NCBI GenBank assembly: GCA_039090855.1
Contig: CM077034.1
Span: 16,755,303-16,819,302 of the forward strand
Origin: Macrothele yani
Lineage: Eukaryota; Arthropoda; Arachnida; Araneae; Macrothelidae
Length of the DNA stretch: 64,000 bases
Direction: 5' to 3'
Below are positions 9,943 through 20,039 of the stretch, in pieces. How positions within the stretch are numbered: position 1 is the stretch's first letter; the number at the start of each line of letters is the position of its first letter. Under the pieces are notes generated by a model, which had not been told where the DNA came from, did not search any database, and was given only the letters and a program-made list of their open reading frames with translations. Position numbers and translations under genes: made by a program.

Positions 9943-11957
9943 CAGGGTTCCCACTCAACCTGGAATTCTCAGGGAATTTGAAAATGGTTCCAAAAATCAG
10001 GGAAAACTCGGGGAAAGTTACCCTTTTTTGTAAAAATCAGGGAAAACTCAGGGAAAATTACTCCCTTTTCTTTGTAAAAATCAATGGATACTTTATTTTG
10101 CCAAAAAACAACTTATTTCTTCAAGATTTCAAACTTTTGCGTGCGATTACTGCCTGCCTAGAATTTGGTAGATCTTACTTTCAGTTATATTAAATATTTC
10201 ATTTATTCTCTAAAAAAAGATGCAAAATTGAATTTTTAAAATTGCCAGTTATTAAGCTTTTGTTCAATTTCTGCAGGCAGTTGCTTATAACATGGAACAA
10301 TTAGGCACAATGGCTCCTGCTTGAAGAAACACTTCACAAGAGAACCAACCAAATGATGGATGAAAGTCCTTTCTCTGTTGGTTCTCTTGAAACATGTTTC
10401 TTTGAACAGAGCCATTCCATCATTAAGCTTAGCTGCATTGTGTTATAGAAAAACTGAAATATTCAACTGGCAGATTTTTTCTTACATATGACCTGTTTCT
10501 ATGGGATTGTATTTACAAAATTGAATTTTTAAAATTGCCAGTTATTAAGCTTTTGTTCAATTTCTGCAGGCAGTTGCTTATAACATGGAACAATTAGGCA
10601 CAATGGCTCCTGCTTGAAGAAACACTTCACAAGAGAACCAACCAAATGATGGATCAAAGTCCTTTGTCTGTTGGTTCTCTTGAAACATGTTTCTTTGAAC
10701 AGAGCCATTCCATCATTAAGCTTAGCTGCATTGTGTTATAGAAAAACTGAAACTATTCAACTGACAGATTTTTTCTTACATATGACCTGTTTCTATGGGA
10801 TTGTATTTACAAAATTGAATTTTTAAAATTGCCAGTTATTAAGCTTTTGTTCAATTTCTGCAGGCAGTTGTTATAACATGGAACAATTAGGCACAATGGC
10901 TCCTGCTTGAAGAAACACTTCACAAGAGAACCAACCAAATGATGGATCAAAGTCCTTTGTCTGTTGGTTCTCTTGAAACATGTTTCTTTAAACAGAGCCA
11001 TTCCATCATTAAGCTTAGCTGCATTGTGTTATAGAAAAACTGAAATATTCAACTGGCAGATTTTTTCTTACATATGACCTGTTTCTATGGGATTGTATTT
11101 ACAAAATTGAATTTTTAAAATTGCCAGTTATTAAGCTTTTGTTCAATTTCTGCAGGCAGTTGTTATAACATGGAACAATTAGGCACAATGGCTTCCTGCT
11201 TGAAGAAACACTTCACAAGAGAACCAACCAAATGATGGATCAAAGTCCTTTGTCTGTTGGTTCTCTTGAAACATGTTTCTTTGAACAGAGCCATTCCATC
11301 ATTAAGCTTAGCTGCATTGTGTTATAGAAAAACTGAAACTATTCAACTGACAGATTTTTTCTTACATATGACCTGTTTCTATGGGATTGTATTTACAAAA
11401 TTGAATTTTTAAAATTGCCAGTTATTAAGCTTTTGTTCAATTTCTGCAGGCAGTTGTTATAACACGGAACAATTAGGCACAATGGCTCCTGCTTGAAGAA
11501 ACACTTCACAAGAGAACCAACCAAATGATGGATCAAAGTCCTTTGTCTGTTGGTTCTCTTGAAACATGTTTCTTTGAACAGAGCCATTCCATCATTAAGT
11601 TTAGCTGCATTGTGTTATAGAAAAACTGAAACTATTCAACTGACAGATTTTTCTTACATATGACCTGTTTCTATGGGAATGCATTTACAAATTCCGTGTG
11701 GGTAGTATTCACAAAAGTTCACGGAACTTTGGTACAGAAAATAATGAGCACAGTTAGTTGTTATTAATGAAAAGCAGGTAATTTATAAAGACAAATTCCG
11801 TAAAGAATTTACAGGTGTCTGCTTTGGTGAGAGAAATGAATGGAATGGAATGAAATGTAACAATTCTTTGCAACATGCCTCTCTGGAAAAGTTTAAAAAC
11901 CACCTGGAGAACCTGGAAAAGTCAGGGAATTTTTTTATTACGTTTAAGTGGGAAACT
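9943..11957. mobile_element. Non-autonomous DNA transposon, copy B, with five 293-bp units
   Basis: Same family as the elements at 873 and 29393. The left end begins CAGGGTTCCCACTCAACC. The right end is related but decayed (GTGGGAAACTCT), and no target duplication is readable. The interior is a tandem array: CATGGAACAATTAGG (or a one-base variant) recurs at 10291, 10584, 10877, 11169 and 11463, i.e. about every 293 bp. Each unit includes a near-palindromic stretch around AAAGTCCTTTGTCTGTTGGTT. Short frames that repeat in each unit are not in phase between units and are not taken as genes. Confidence 0.8.
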
Positions 11958-12071
11958 CTAGACAAGCACGAAATTAAATGGCCATTAGTGAATGACATGC
12001 TCAGGGCCGGACTAAAGAGGACCCACCATGACCAAGGGGCCCAGGAGGCATGTCTGCGCAAGTAATAAATA

Positions 12072-12108
12072 GATAGGTTAGAGAGATAGAGAGAGAGAGG
12101 GAGAGGGG

Positions 12109-12157
<49 letters not shown>

Positions 12158-12305
12158 AGGGGGGAGAGAGAGAGAAGGGGGAGAGAGGGAGCGAGAGGGA
12201 GGGGGTAAGAGAGGGGGATGGGGAGGGAGAGGGAGGGAGGCAGAGAGAGAGGGGGAGAGAGAGAGCGGTGGGAGAGGGAGCGAGAGAGAGGGGGAGAGGG
12301 AGAGG

Positions 12306-12353
<48 letters not shown>

Positions 12354-12360
12354 GGAGGAG
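12072..12360 (+). repeat. GA-rich low-complexity tract
   Basis: About 290 bp composed almost only of A and G on the plus strand, mostly (GA)n broken by GGG runs. The long minus-strand frame over it (poly-Ser/Leu/Pro) is a by-product of the simple repeat. Confidence 0.95.
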
Positions 12361-12593
12361 TTATAAATAATATATTCCTTCTGTCTCGTATGAATTCCAC
12401 TTGGTGAGAAACAGGCTGGAAGCAGAGATGGAAATGGGTCAACGAGTCCAGAATTTCTTGCGGGTCGAGCGGGTCGGGTCAGGGTTTTCCTGACCCGTAT
12501 TCGATCTCGTTTTATTTACGTTTTATACTTGAAAAGAAAGAAAAAAATATTTCCAAGAACCCTTCACAGGTTTTTGAAATAATACGGCAGGGT

Positions 12594-12931
12594 TTGATCC
12601 AGGAAGTTGCTGAGAAATGCAAAGAAATGAGATCAAAAATGAACTTTCAGAAGACAACTGAAGTACAATGCTTTTACTAGGAACGAAGATTTATCAATTG
12701 ATGGGGAAAACTGGTGGTAACCAATTCCCACATTTTCCTTGGGTAGCAGATATCAAGCGAAGGTCACATTGATGAAGAAATTAATCTACGTATAAAACTT
12801 GCGTGGAGAGCTTTTGGAAGAAACTGTACAATTTTCAAGAACAATATGCCATTATGTCTTAAAAGAAAAGTGTTTAATCAACGCGTCCTTCCAGTGTTTA
12901 CCTACAGAACTGAAAAAGACATACTAAGACT
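12594..12931 (+). mobile_element. Degenerate RTE-type LINE fragment, 5' piece
   Basis: Nucleotide similarity to the RTE copy at 8290-8610 is clear (GGAGAGCTTTTGGAAGAAAC, TATGCCATTATGTCTTAAAA), but with many indels that destroy the frame. It is the oldest-looking RTE copy here. It is interrupted by the SINE array and resumes at 13754. Confidence 0.8.
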
Positions 12932-13009
12932 TGTAACGTACCAGGAGATGTGACGTACCTGCCCGAAGGACGCACACGACATAAAGGCAGATAGGAATCA
13001 GAATAAAAC

Positions 13010-13081
13010 GTCTGCGTAGCTCAATTGGTAGAGTGACTTATTCCGGAATGAGGGGATCCGGGTTCGAATCCCGGCGTAGAC
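13010..13081 (+). other. tRNA-like SINE head 1
   Basis: Seventy-two nucleotides with a full 7-bp acceptor stem (GTCTGCG with CGTAGAC, one G-U), a D arm and a T arm (CCGGG-TTCGAAT-CCCGG). The expected anticodon position reads CCG (Arg), but the anticodon stem does not pair in the normal register, so I treat it as a SINE promoter region and not a functional tRNA gene. Confidence 0.6.
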
Positions 13082-13319
13082 CAGAAATGACGGAGCAATT
13101 TACTTCGTTGTAATGGCGCCCGAACTATCCGGATGACCCGACCGTTCAAAATCTCGCAATGGTGTGATGTTATTTCCACACCGCGAGATAGGAAAAATAA
13201 GAGAATCCCTTCTCCAGCACTTCGAAAGAAAAAAAGAAAAAAATTAAGGGGGAGATGATGTGACGTACCTGCCCGAAGGACGCACACGACATAAAGGCAG
13301 ATAGGAATCAGAATAAAAC

Positions 13320-13391
13320 GTCCGCGTAGCTCAATTGGTAGAGTGACTTATTCCGGAATGAGGGGATCCGGGTTCGAATCCCGGCGTAGAC
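13320..13391 (+). other. tRNA-like SINE head 2
   Basis: Same as the head at 13010, but the acceptor stem now has a C-A mismatch (GTCCGCG against CGTAGAC). A and B boxes are intact. Confidence 0.55.
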
Positions 13392-13653
13392 CAGAAATGA
13401 CGGAGAAATTTACTTCGTCATAATGGCGCCCGAACTATCCGGATGACCCGACCGTTCAAAATCTCGCAATGGTGTGATGTTATTTCCACACCGCGAGATA
13501 GGAAAAATAAGAGAATCCCTTCTCCAGCACTTCGAAAATATATATATATATATATATAAATAAATAAGGGGGAGATGATGTAACGTACCAGATGTGACGT
13601 ACCTGCCAGAAGGACGCACACGACATAAAGGCACATAGGAATCAGAATAAAAC

Positions 13654-13725
13654 GTCCGCGTAGCTCAATTGGTAGAGCAACTTATTCCGGAATGAGGGGA
13701 CCCGGGTTCGAATCCTGGCGCGGAT
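13654..13725 (+). other. tRNA-like SINE head 3
   Basis: Acceptor arms GTCCGCG and CGCGGAT pair apart from a terminal G-U, and the D stem GCTC/GAGC is perfect. This head therefore looks closest to the parental tRNA, while the anticodon stem again pairs poorly. Confidence 0.55.
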
Positions 13726-13753
13726 AAAAATGACGGAGAAATTACTTCGTTAT

Positions 13754-13800
13754 AGACTGCAGACAACTGAAAGATGCATAGAGAGATGCATGCTAGAGCT
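13754..13800 (+). mobile_element. Degenerate RTE-type LINE fragment, 3' piece
   Basis: GACTGCAGACAACTGAAAGA continues the RTE sequence left off at 12931, showing that the SINE block was inserted afterwards. It then runs into an unrelated GC-rich stretch (GAGCCCGGGCCC). Confidence 0.7.
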
Positions 13801-13849
13801 GAGTTCGGGCTCAATTTGCCGAGCCCGGGCCCAAACGAGCCCGTAAACT

Positions 13850-13965
13850 GGCTAACCTGTTCAACCATTAATAAAAAAAAACCCATCTCCTTTTCCACAC
13901 TTCCACTCGCTCCTCCTCGTGCAATTAACCAATGTATTTCTCAAATGAGGAGTGGAGAAGGGACC
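13850..13965 (-). repeat. Dispersed repeat, inverted copy at 19.1 kb
   Basis: The minus-strand reading (TCCCTTCTCCACTCC..CATTTGAGAAATACATTGG) matches 19129-19240 on the plus strand. It is an unidentified interspersed family; no terminal structures are clear. Confidence 0.65.
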
Positions 13966-14212
13966 TGTATCTATTTTTACAGTGTAACTGTACGATTTTC
14001 TTTGACCGTTCGTTTCCACCTGAGTTCTTCGGGCGACCGGGTATCCATAATGATCGGGCGGTGCTGCAATTGTATCTCGCTTAAATAATGCTAATACTAT
14101 CGCGGCATGATGCGCTGAAATATGTACGCTGCTAAACAGAATTAGCAGGGAGATACTGCGTAGAGATAAGGAGAAAATTATCGTCGCCATGCAATCAACT
14201 ATCTAATATATA

Positions 14213-15359
14213 CAAAGTGTGGCAAATAATTTTTAAGACTGGGTCTGTAAAATGAAATAGAAACAAGAAATTATAATTTGTTTTGATTTGTTATTCAAAA
14301 AAAGTCCCTCCGGCTTTAATACACTTGTTACAGCGATTTAATAATGATTCGAATGCCTGTTTCAGTTCACTTTGCGGAATTGCCTCCAAAGCACGCGTCG
14401 AAGCTGTTTGTATGGTCGAAATATTATCAAAATAACACCTTTTTAACGTCATTTTAAGTTTTGGGAATAAAGAAAAGTCGCAGGGTGCTAAATCGGGCGA
14501 ATACTGTGGATGATTCAACACACAGACGTGCAACAAACACCAACTGTTTTCATCCCGATATTCTGGACGAATGCGACGAATTCTGCCCATCAAACGCCTC
14601 AAAACATTTAAATAAAACTCACCAGTAATTGTTTGTCCACTTGGAACAAATTCTTTGTGGATAATACCCTTACTATCGAATAATGTAATGAGCATTGTTT
14701 TGATTTTCGATGGGGAACTTTTCTTGTTTTTTTGGCTTGTCGCGAGTTTTTTTACTTCCATTCCGCACTTTATCGCTTTGTTTTAGGATCATATTGAAAA
14801 CACCATGTTTCATCACCTGTAACAATCGATTTTAAGAAATTTGGATCATTTTCAGCGGCTGAAATGATGTCTCTGCAATGTGCACTTCTCTTTGATTTTT
14901 GTTCATTGGTTAACGTGTGTGGAACAAATTTAGCACAGACTTTTTTTGCCCAAATCTTCATGAAGGATGGTTCGAATCGTTTCTTTGTTGATGTTTAAAG
15001 ACTCTTCCATCATTCTTAGTGACGCACATCGATTGTTTGCCACGAAATGACGCACTTTTTCAATAAACTCTGGTGTCTTAGGTGAACTTGGTCTTCCGGT
15101 ATGCTTATCATAGGCACTTTTACCAAGTTTTGCGTTAAATTTAATAACAGCCCTTTGTTCCATCTTAATAATTCAACATGAAAAAATTTGACTTCTCTAA
15201 TGAACGGCCATTTCGTTTGAGTTACTTTAACAACTGCGCAGTACTTTTGGCAGAAAGCAAGCAGATGGTCACGGTGTATAACGCATTCGCGATTACACTG
15301 GTGGCGCCACCGTTGGCTGAAATCTAGCGCCAGTCTTAAAAATTCTTTGACGCACTGTG
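14213..15359 (-). mobile_element. Mariner element, internally deleted
   Basis: Terminal inverted repeats of 30 bp (right end starts CACAGTGCGTCAAAG on the minus strand; left end is a diverged version) are flanked by TA on both sides (14211-14212 and 15360-15361). It is 1,147 bp long, against 1,293 bp for the sister copy at 41821, so it has lost internal sequence. Confidence 0.92.
14291..15163 (-). pseudogene. Mariner transposase remnant
   Basis: Starts MEQRAVIKFNAKLGKSAYDK and retains part of the N-terminal helix-turn-helix, the first catalytic block (VTGDETWCFQYD) and the third (YSPDLAPCDFSLF). A stop and frameshift lie near 14760. The second catalytic Asp block (DNAPSH in the sister copy) is deleted: the sequence jumps from SWCLLH to VCVLNH. 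Part of the first helix-turn-helix is missing too. It cannot encode an active cut-and-paste transposase. Confidence 0.9.
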
Positions 15360-15394
15360 TATGTCAATAAGTGCTATGTTGTGTTTCTCTTCTA

Positions 15395-15423
15395 GGTGTC
15401 CGGTGACTTTTGTCAATATAGTG
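15395..15423 (+). mobile_element. Solo Tc1-like terminal repeat
   Basis: GGTGTCCGGTGACTTTTGTC and the following 9 bases match the terminal repeat of the Tc1-like element whose 5' end lies at 28013. No transposase sequence of that element is found next to it; a mariner lies directly alongside. Confidence 0.6.
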
Positions 15424-15601
15424 CATATGCCATGTGTCTGTTAGGAACAAATTAATATATTTGCTACGTATCTGAAAAGGAAACAAATTATTTTCCGACA
15501 GGACAAGCTCCCCCACGAAGTATGAATTTGCTCCGTAGCTGTATTTTTAAAAGCTGGAACGGGATTAGGGAGATCTGCTTGCACGAAAACGTCTTCCAGC
15601 A

Positions 15602-15641
15602 CAGTCTTTCCCTTCTTTTCTTGGGAAGAAGGGAAAGACTG
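15602..15641. other. Perfect 16-bp stem hairpin
   Basis: CAGTCTTTCCCTTCTT (15602-15617) is followed by an 8-nt loop and its exact complement AAGAAGGGAAAGACTG (15626-15641). Confidence 0.85.
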
Positions 15642-15649
15642 CATGTGCC

Positions 15650-16635
15650 CCAGTAAGCAGCTTATGGTTGGGCTTCAACAAGTATCGGTTTTTAGGGTCC
15701 GCATTTTTGAAAGACCTTGTTTAAAGACCATCCTGTGTGTAAGGGCTCAAAGTCTCTCCATAATGGCAGGATTTCCTTGTGATGTTCTTTACGTGCGAAA
15801 GGACCTTTCAGCGATTATCTTCTTAGCCGCACCACAAGTTGGAGCTAATACAGAACTTCCACACCCAATGGAAAAGCCTCCGGAATACGGGGATTACAGT
15901 ATTTGGGCAACCATTGAAGCATTATAACTCCCCAGCCTTTCTTTCCTACCTTACTCCGTCCTCTGTTGTGTGAGGGCTAAAATGGATATATGTCTCTCTG
16001 TACCTCAAATGGAAATGTTGCCAATAGTAACGTGGCTCCTTTCACAAACATAACCGATAGAATAGAGGGGAGCGCGGAGGGGGGCACAAAATACGCAGCG
16101 GAATAGGGCTTTCGTACCCTTTTAAAGGATCCACCTTTACACGTGCTTCGGGTTTTCCACAAAGACGTTCGCTAAAAGCTTTTATCTTTTGATGTCCTCA
16201 CAAATGGAAGTGTTGGTTTTAAGTTTCTCTGTTTTACTCAAATTATATTCGACGAAATTCTGCAATAGAAAAGCGGGTGTATTTCCTTCGCCCTTATTCC
16301 TGCACAATTAAGCATTATTGATAGACATAATGGTGACTTTTAACATTTTTTTGTTATTGTTCTGCTTCCATTAATTTAACAGCACTAAGTTCACTTCAGT
16401 TTGAATCCTCCGTTGCGTCTGGAAAGTTGCGTAATTGTTTGCTTCGCTTAATTTCCCCGATACCACGTTAAAAGCCCATCTTAACGAACGTGTGCCCTTT
16501 CAAACCTCATTACGCCTGTTTGTCTTCTAGGGGTTGTAACCCTACATTTTGTGGTTGTTTTTTTTTTGTAATATTATCCAGATTTTCAAGCTTTGTGTAG
16601 GTACTTGGTAATTTCCGTTGTAAGTCATTTCCAAG
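15650..16635. other. No recognisable gene
   Basis: A 94-codon frame at 15643-15927 and others here show no recognisable domain. Poly(T) runs and otherwise mixed sequence. Possibly single-copy DNA. Confidence 0.45.
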
Positions 16636-16639
16636 TGCA

Positions 16640-17240
16640 TGAGATTCTTCCGCGGAATTCCGCATTTTTTTTTTTTTTTCCTCGTCATTTGGGCCATTTT
16701 TGAGATCGATGCAAAACTGAAGAGAAATTTTTAACCGATTTGGTTGAGCGATGGGTTCGTTCGTTTCTCGTCGGGGAACGATATTTCATTTTTCAAAACT
16801 TTCGAAAACCGAAGTTAAACGGAGTCGAGATTCCCCCGTAATCCTGATTTCCCTTTCTAGCGATGCTTCTTCCGCCAAGTATTGTTCTTAAATACATTTC
16901 TGTTTCACATTTATTTGTATTGCAGCTTCAAAACGGAGGAAAACTTTCCTATAAAGATAGTTAGTTACACGTGCCAAGAATCTCTGAAAATGATGACTTG
17001 ATATAGTCCAATCCCATTAAATGATATATCCATGCATGAGATTCTTCTGCGGATTAGCGGAATTCCTTTTTTTTTTTTTTTTTTTTTTTTTGTCGTCATT
17101 TGGTCCATTTTTGAGATCGATGCAAAAATGAAGAGAAATGTTTTTGGGGAAGAATAGGGGAGGGAGGAGTTATTTTCCATCTGGAAATGCTATTTCGTCT
17201 TCCAAAACTTTCGAAAACGGAAGTTAAACTCAGTAAAGAT
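16640..17240. repeat. Two direct copies of a roughly 200-bp repeat
   Basis: ATGAGATTCTTC, a GCGGAATTCC motif, a long T run, TTTTGAGATCGATGCAAAA and an AACTTTCGAAAAC stretch occur in this order at about 16638-16835 and again at about 17036-17240. A fragment with the same TTCTTCCGC..GCGGAATTCCGC plus T run is at 37230-37280, so it belongs to a dispersed family with a poly(T) tract. Confidence 0.7.
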
Positions 17241-17349
17241 TTTTCCCGTAATCATTTTTTTTTTTTTTTACTCGCTTTGTTGGCTCTGACCAGCATTGTT
17301 ATTAAATGTCATTTTAATACTGTTAAAAATTAGTACTTAAAAATTGACA

Positions 17350-19100
17350 AAATGTACTCGTTTTTGAGTACATTCTCTGCTTGTAATAGCTCCGAGTACT
17401 TGTGCCTCATTTTTGGAAAAGACACGTACTCATTTTTGAGTACTTACAGGAAATCAATTGTAAGTATATCTGGTATTTTTAATTTGAAATATAAGTACTC
17501 ATTTTTTAGTACATTCTGTGCTTATAATAGCTCCGAGTACTTGTGCCTCATTTCTGGAAAAGACACGTACTCATTTTTGAGTACATACAGAGAATCAATT
17601 GCGAGTAGATCTGGTATTTCTAATTTGAAATATATGTACTCATTTTTGAGTACATTCTGGGCTTATAATAGCTCCGAGTACTTGTCTCATTTTTGGAAAA
17701 TACACGTACTCATTTTTGAGTACCTACAGGAAATCAATTGCGAGTATATCTGGTATTTTTAATTTGAAATATAAGTACTCATTTTTGAGTACATTCTGTG
17801 CTTATAATAGCTCCGAGTACTTGTGCCTCATTTTTGGAAAAGACACGTACTCATTTTTGAGTACATACAGAGAATCAATTGCGAGTAGATCTGGTATTTC
17901 TAATTTGAAATATATGTACTCATTTTTGAGTACATTCTGTGCTTGTAATAGCTCCGAGTACTTGTGCCTCATTTTTGGAAAAGACACGTACTCATTTTTG
18001 AGTACATACAGGGAATCAGTTGTGAGTATATCTGGAATTTTTGATTTGAAATATAAGTACTCATTTTTGAGTACATTCTGGGCTTATAATAACTCCGAGT
18101 ACTTGTGTCTCATTTTCGGAAAAGACACGTACTAATTTTTGAGTACATTCTGTGCTTATAATAGCTCCGAGTACTTGTGTCTCATTTTTGGAAAAGACAC
18201 GTACTCATTTTTGAGTACATACAGGGAATCAATTGCGAGTAGATCTGGTATTTTTAATTTGAAATATATGTACTCATTTTTGAGTACATTCTGGGCTTAT
18301 AATAACTCCGAGTACTTGTGTCTCATTTTCGGAAAAGACACGTACTAATTTTTGAGTACATTCTGGGCTTATAATAGCTCCGAGTGCTTGTGTCTCATTT
18401 TTGGAAAAGACACGTTCTCATTTTTGAGTACATACTGGGAATCGGTTGTGAGTATATCTGGAATTTTTTATTTGAAATATAAGTACTCATTTTTTAGTAC
18501 ATTCTGGGCTTTTAATAGCTCCGAGTGCTTGTGTCTCATTTTTGGAAAAGACACGTACTCATTTTTGAGTACATACAGGGAATCAGTTGTGAATATATCT
18601 GAAATTTTTTATTTGAAATATAAGTACTCATTTTTGAGTACATTCTGGGCTTATAATAGCTCCGAGTACTTGTCTCATTTTTGGAAAATACACGTACTCA
18701 TTTTTGAGTACATACAGGAAATCAATTGCGAGTATATCTGGTATTTTTAATTTGAAATATAAGTACTCATTTTTGAGTACATTCTGTGCTTATAATAGCT
18801 CCGAGTACTTGTGTCTCATTTTTGAGTACATACAGGAAATCAATTGCGTGTATATCTGGTATTTTTAATTTGAAATATAAGTACTCATTTTTGAGTACTT
18901 TCTGGGCTTATAATAGCTCTGAGTACTTGTGTCTCATTTTTGGAAAGACACGTACTCATTTTTGAGTACATACAGGGAATCAATTGTGAGTATGTCTGGT
19001 ATTTCTAATTTGAAAAATATGTACTCATTTTTGAGTACATTCAGGGCTTATATATACTCATTTTTGAGTACATACAGCGAATCAATTCTAAGTATATCGG
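17350..19100. repeat. Satellite, 141-bp unit made of two hairpin-led half-units
   Basis: TCCGAGTACTTG recurs every 141 bp (for example 17391, 17532, 17673, 17812, 17953, 18094) with occasional 72-bp steps. Each unit has a 72-bp half (..GCTTATAATAGCTCCGAGTAC..) and a 69-bp half (..ATCAATTGCGAGTA..), and both begin with GTACTCATTTTTGAGTAC, a 7-bp stem with a TTTT loop. Because 141 = 47 codons, long plus-strand frames result. About 12 units. Confidence 0.92.
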
Positions 19101-19127
19101 GTATTCTAATCTGAAATATGTAGATAG

Positions 19128-19240
19128 AACTCCCTTCTCCACTCCCCATTTGAGAAATACATTGGTTAATAGCAGGAGGACGAAAAAGTGGAATTGTGGT
19201 CCTGGAAAAGGAGATGTTTTTTTTATTTGTGGTTGAACAG
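19128..19240 (+). repeat. Dispersed repeat, second copy
   Basis: Plus-strand match to the reverse complement of 13850-13965 (CATTTGAGAAATACATTGGTT, AAAAGGAGATG). It ends right where the 19242 hairpin starts. Confidence 0.65.
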
Positions 19241-19241
19241 G

Positions 19242-19291
19242 TTTAACAGAACAGAAAGGGGAGGAACCCCTCCCCCTTCTGTTCTGTTAAA
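19242..19291. other. 23-bp stem hairpin
   Basis: Arms 19242-19264 (TTTAACAGAACAGAAAGG...) and 19269-19291 are complementary at 22 of 23 positions with a 4-nt loop (AACC). It would form a stable cruciform or RNA hairpin. Confidence 0.9.
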
Positions 19292-19299
19292 TGTCCAAG

Positions 19300-19766
19300 C
19301 GAGTTCCTAGTATGGACTGTAACAGTTGAAATTATAAAGTGTGATTATGTTAATCCATTGATTTGCAATCACACTTCGTATCATTTTTTGTTTTTCAACG
19401 ATTTCTAATCGTGCGGGTTTTTTTTTTTTTTTTTTTTTTGTTATTCGATCATTGCGCATATTTAGAATGTTAGTTCTTAAACCAGAACCAACTCGCATAA
19501 TTTAGTTACTTCGTGTCAGTGTAATAGTAGAAAGAGTTCGGTGTGGCACTTTTGCTGACGGCTGTTGAACAACTCCAATTGTCACGTGAGTTGAAGGACA
19601 TTTGGCAAACCGAATGGGTCCCCCAGTTAAGTGTCTCTTGGGTAATGTGGGTCACAGTGTCTGTTTGATGTTTGCCAATTTACAGTGATTAGCAGCTACT
19701 GTGATAAAAGACAAAAGTAAAACTCCCTGTAAATGAAACCGTCTGTGAAATGCTCATTAAAAATTT
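19300..19766. other. Upstream flank of Penelope-like element
   Basis: Contains a T run near 19420 and no recognisable frame. If the Penelope-like element extends 5' into this stretch, its coding sequence is too decayed to read. Confidence 0.4.
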
Positions 19767-20039
19767 ATGCCTGTGGAAATTTGTGAAGAAGCTTGGATTG
19801 CTCGTGTAAAATGCAAACTAAAAATAATAGCTAACTATTATGTGGGAAAACTAGAAGAAAAGATACTAGTACAACCCACATACTTCTGCTTATATAGCAG
19901 ATACATGGATGACATCTTATTTATAATAGATAGCTCAGAAATTGTTCCAGAAAGAATTCTAGACTCATTCAATGAATTAGATGATTCCCTTAAGTTCACT
20001 ATTGAACTTCAAAAAGAAAGAAGAATAAACTTCTTAGAT
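19767..20039 (+). pseudogene. Penelope-like element reverse transcriptase fragment
   Basis: The frame contains RYMDDILFI, the catalytic Y-x-D-D box of the reverse transcriptase, followed by LKFTIELQKERRINFLD, the conserved segment after the catalytic box in Penelope-like enzymes. The upstream palm and finger regions are missing, so the copy is 5'-truncated. The frame is cut at FLD by an RTE insertion and resumes at 22167, where the same codons (LLD) are duplicated. Penelope-like elements encode an RT fused to a GIY-YIG endonuclease; the latter is present at 22616-22954. Confidence 0.8.

Larger units (their letters stand above)
12932..13753 (+). repeat. Three tandem copies of a tRNA-derived SINE
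   Basis: GATGTGACGTACCTGCC recurs at 12947, 13257 and 13591 (units of 310 and 334 bp, the third truncated). Each unit has a tRNA-like head with A box (TAGCTCAATTGG) and B box (GGTTCGAATCC) and a roughly 190-bp unrelated body ending in CTTCTCCAGCACTTCG and an A/T-rich tail that differs between units. The block sits in an RTE copy, flanked by the 5-bp repeat AGACT (12927-12931 and 13754-13758). Confidence 0.8.

Noticed and set aside
11783..12442. 219-codon minus-strand frame
   Set aside because: Almost all Ser, Leu and Pro from a GA simple repeat; not a gene.
13010..13725. Three functional tRNA-Arg genes
   Set aside because: Heads are part of a repeated SINE unit, the anticodon stems do not pair normally, and one acceptor stem has a mismatch.
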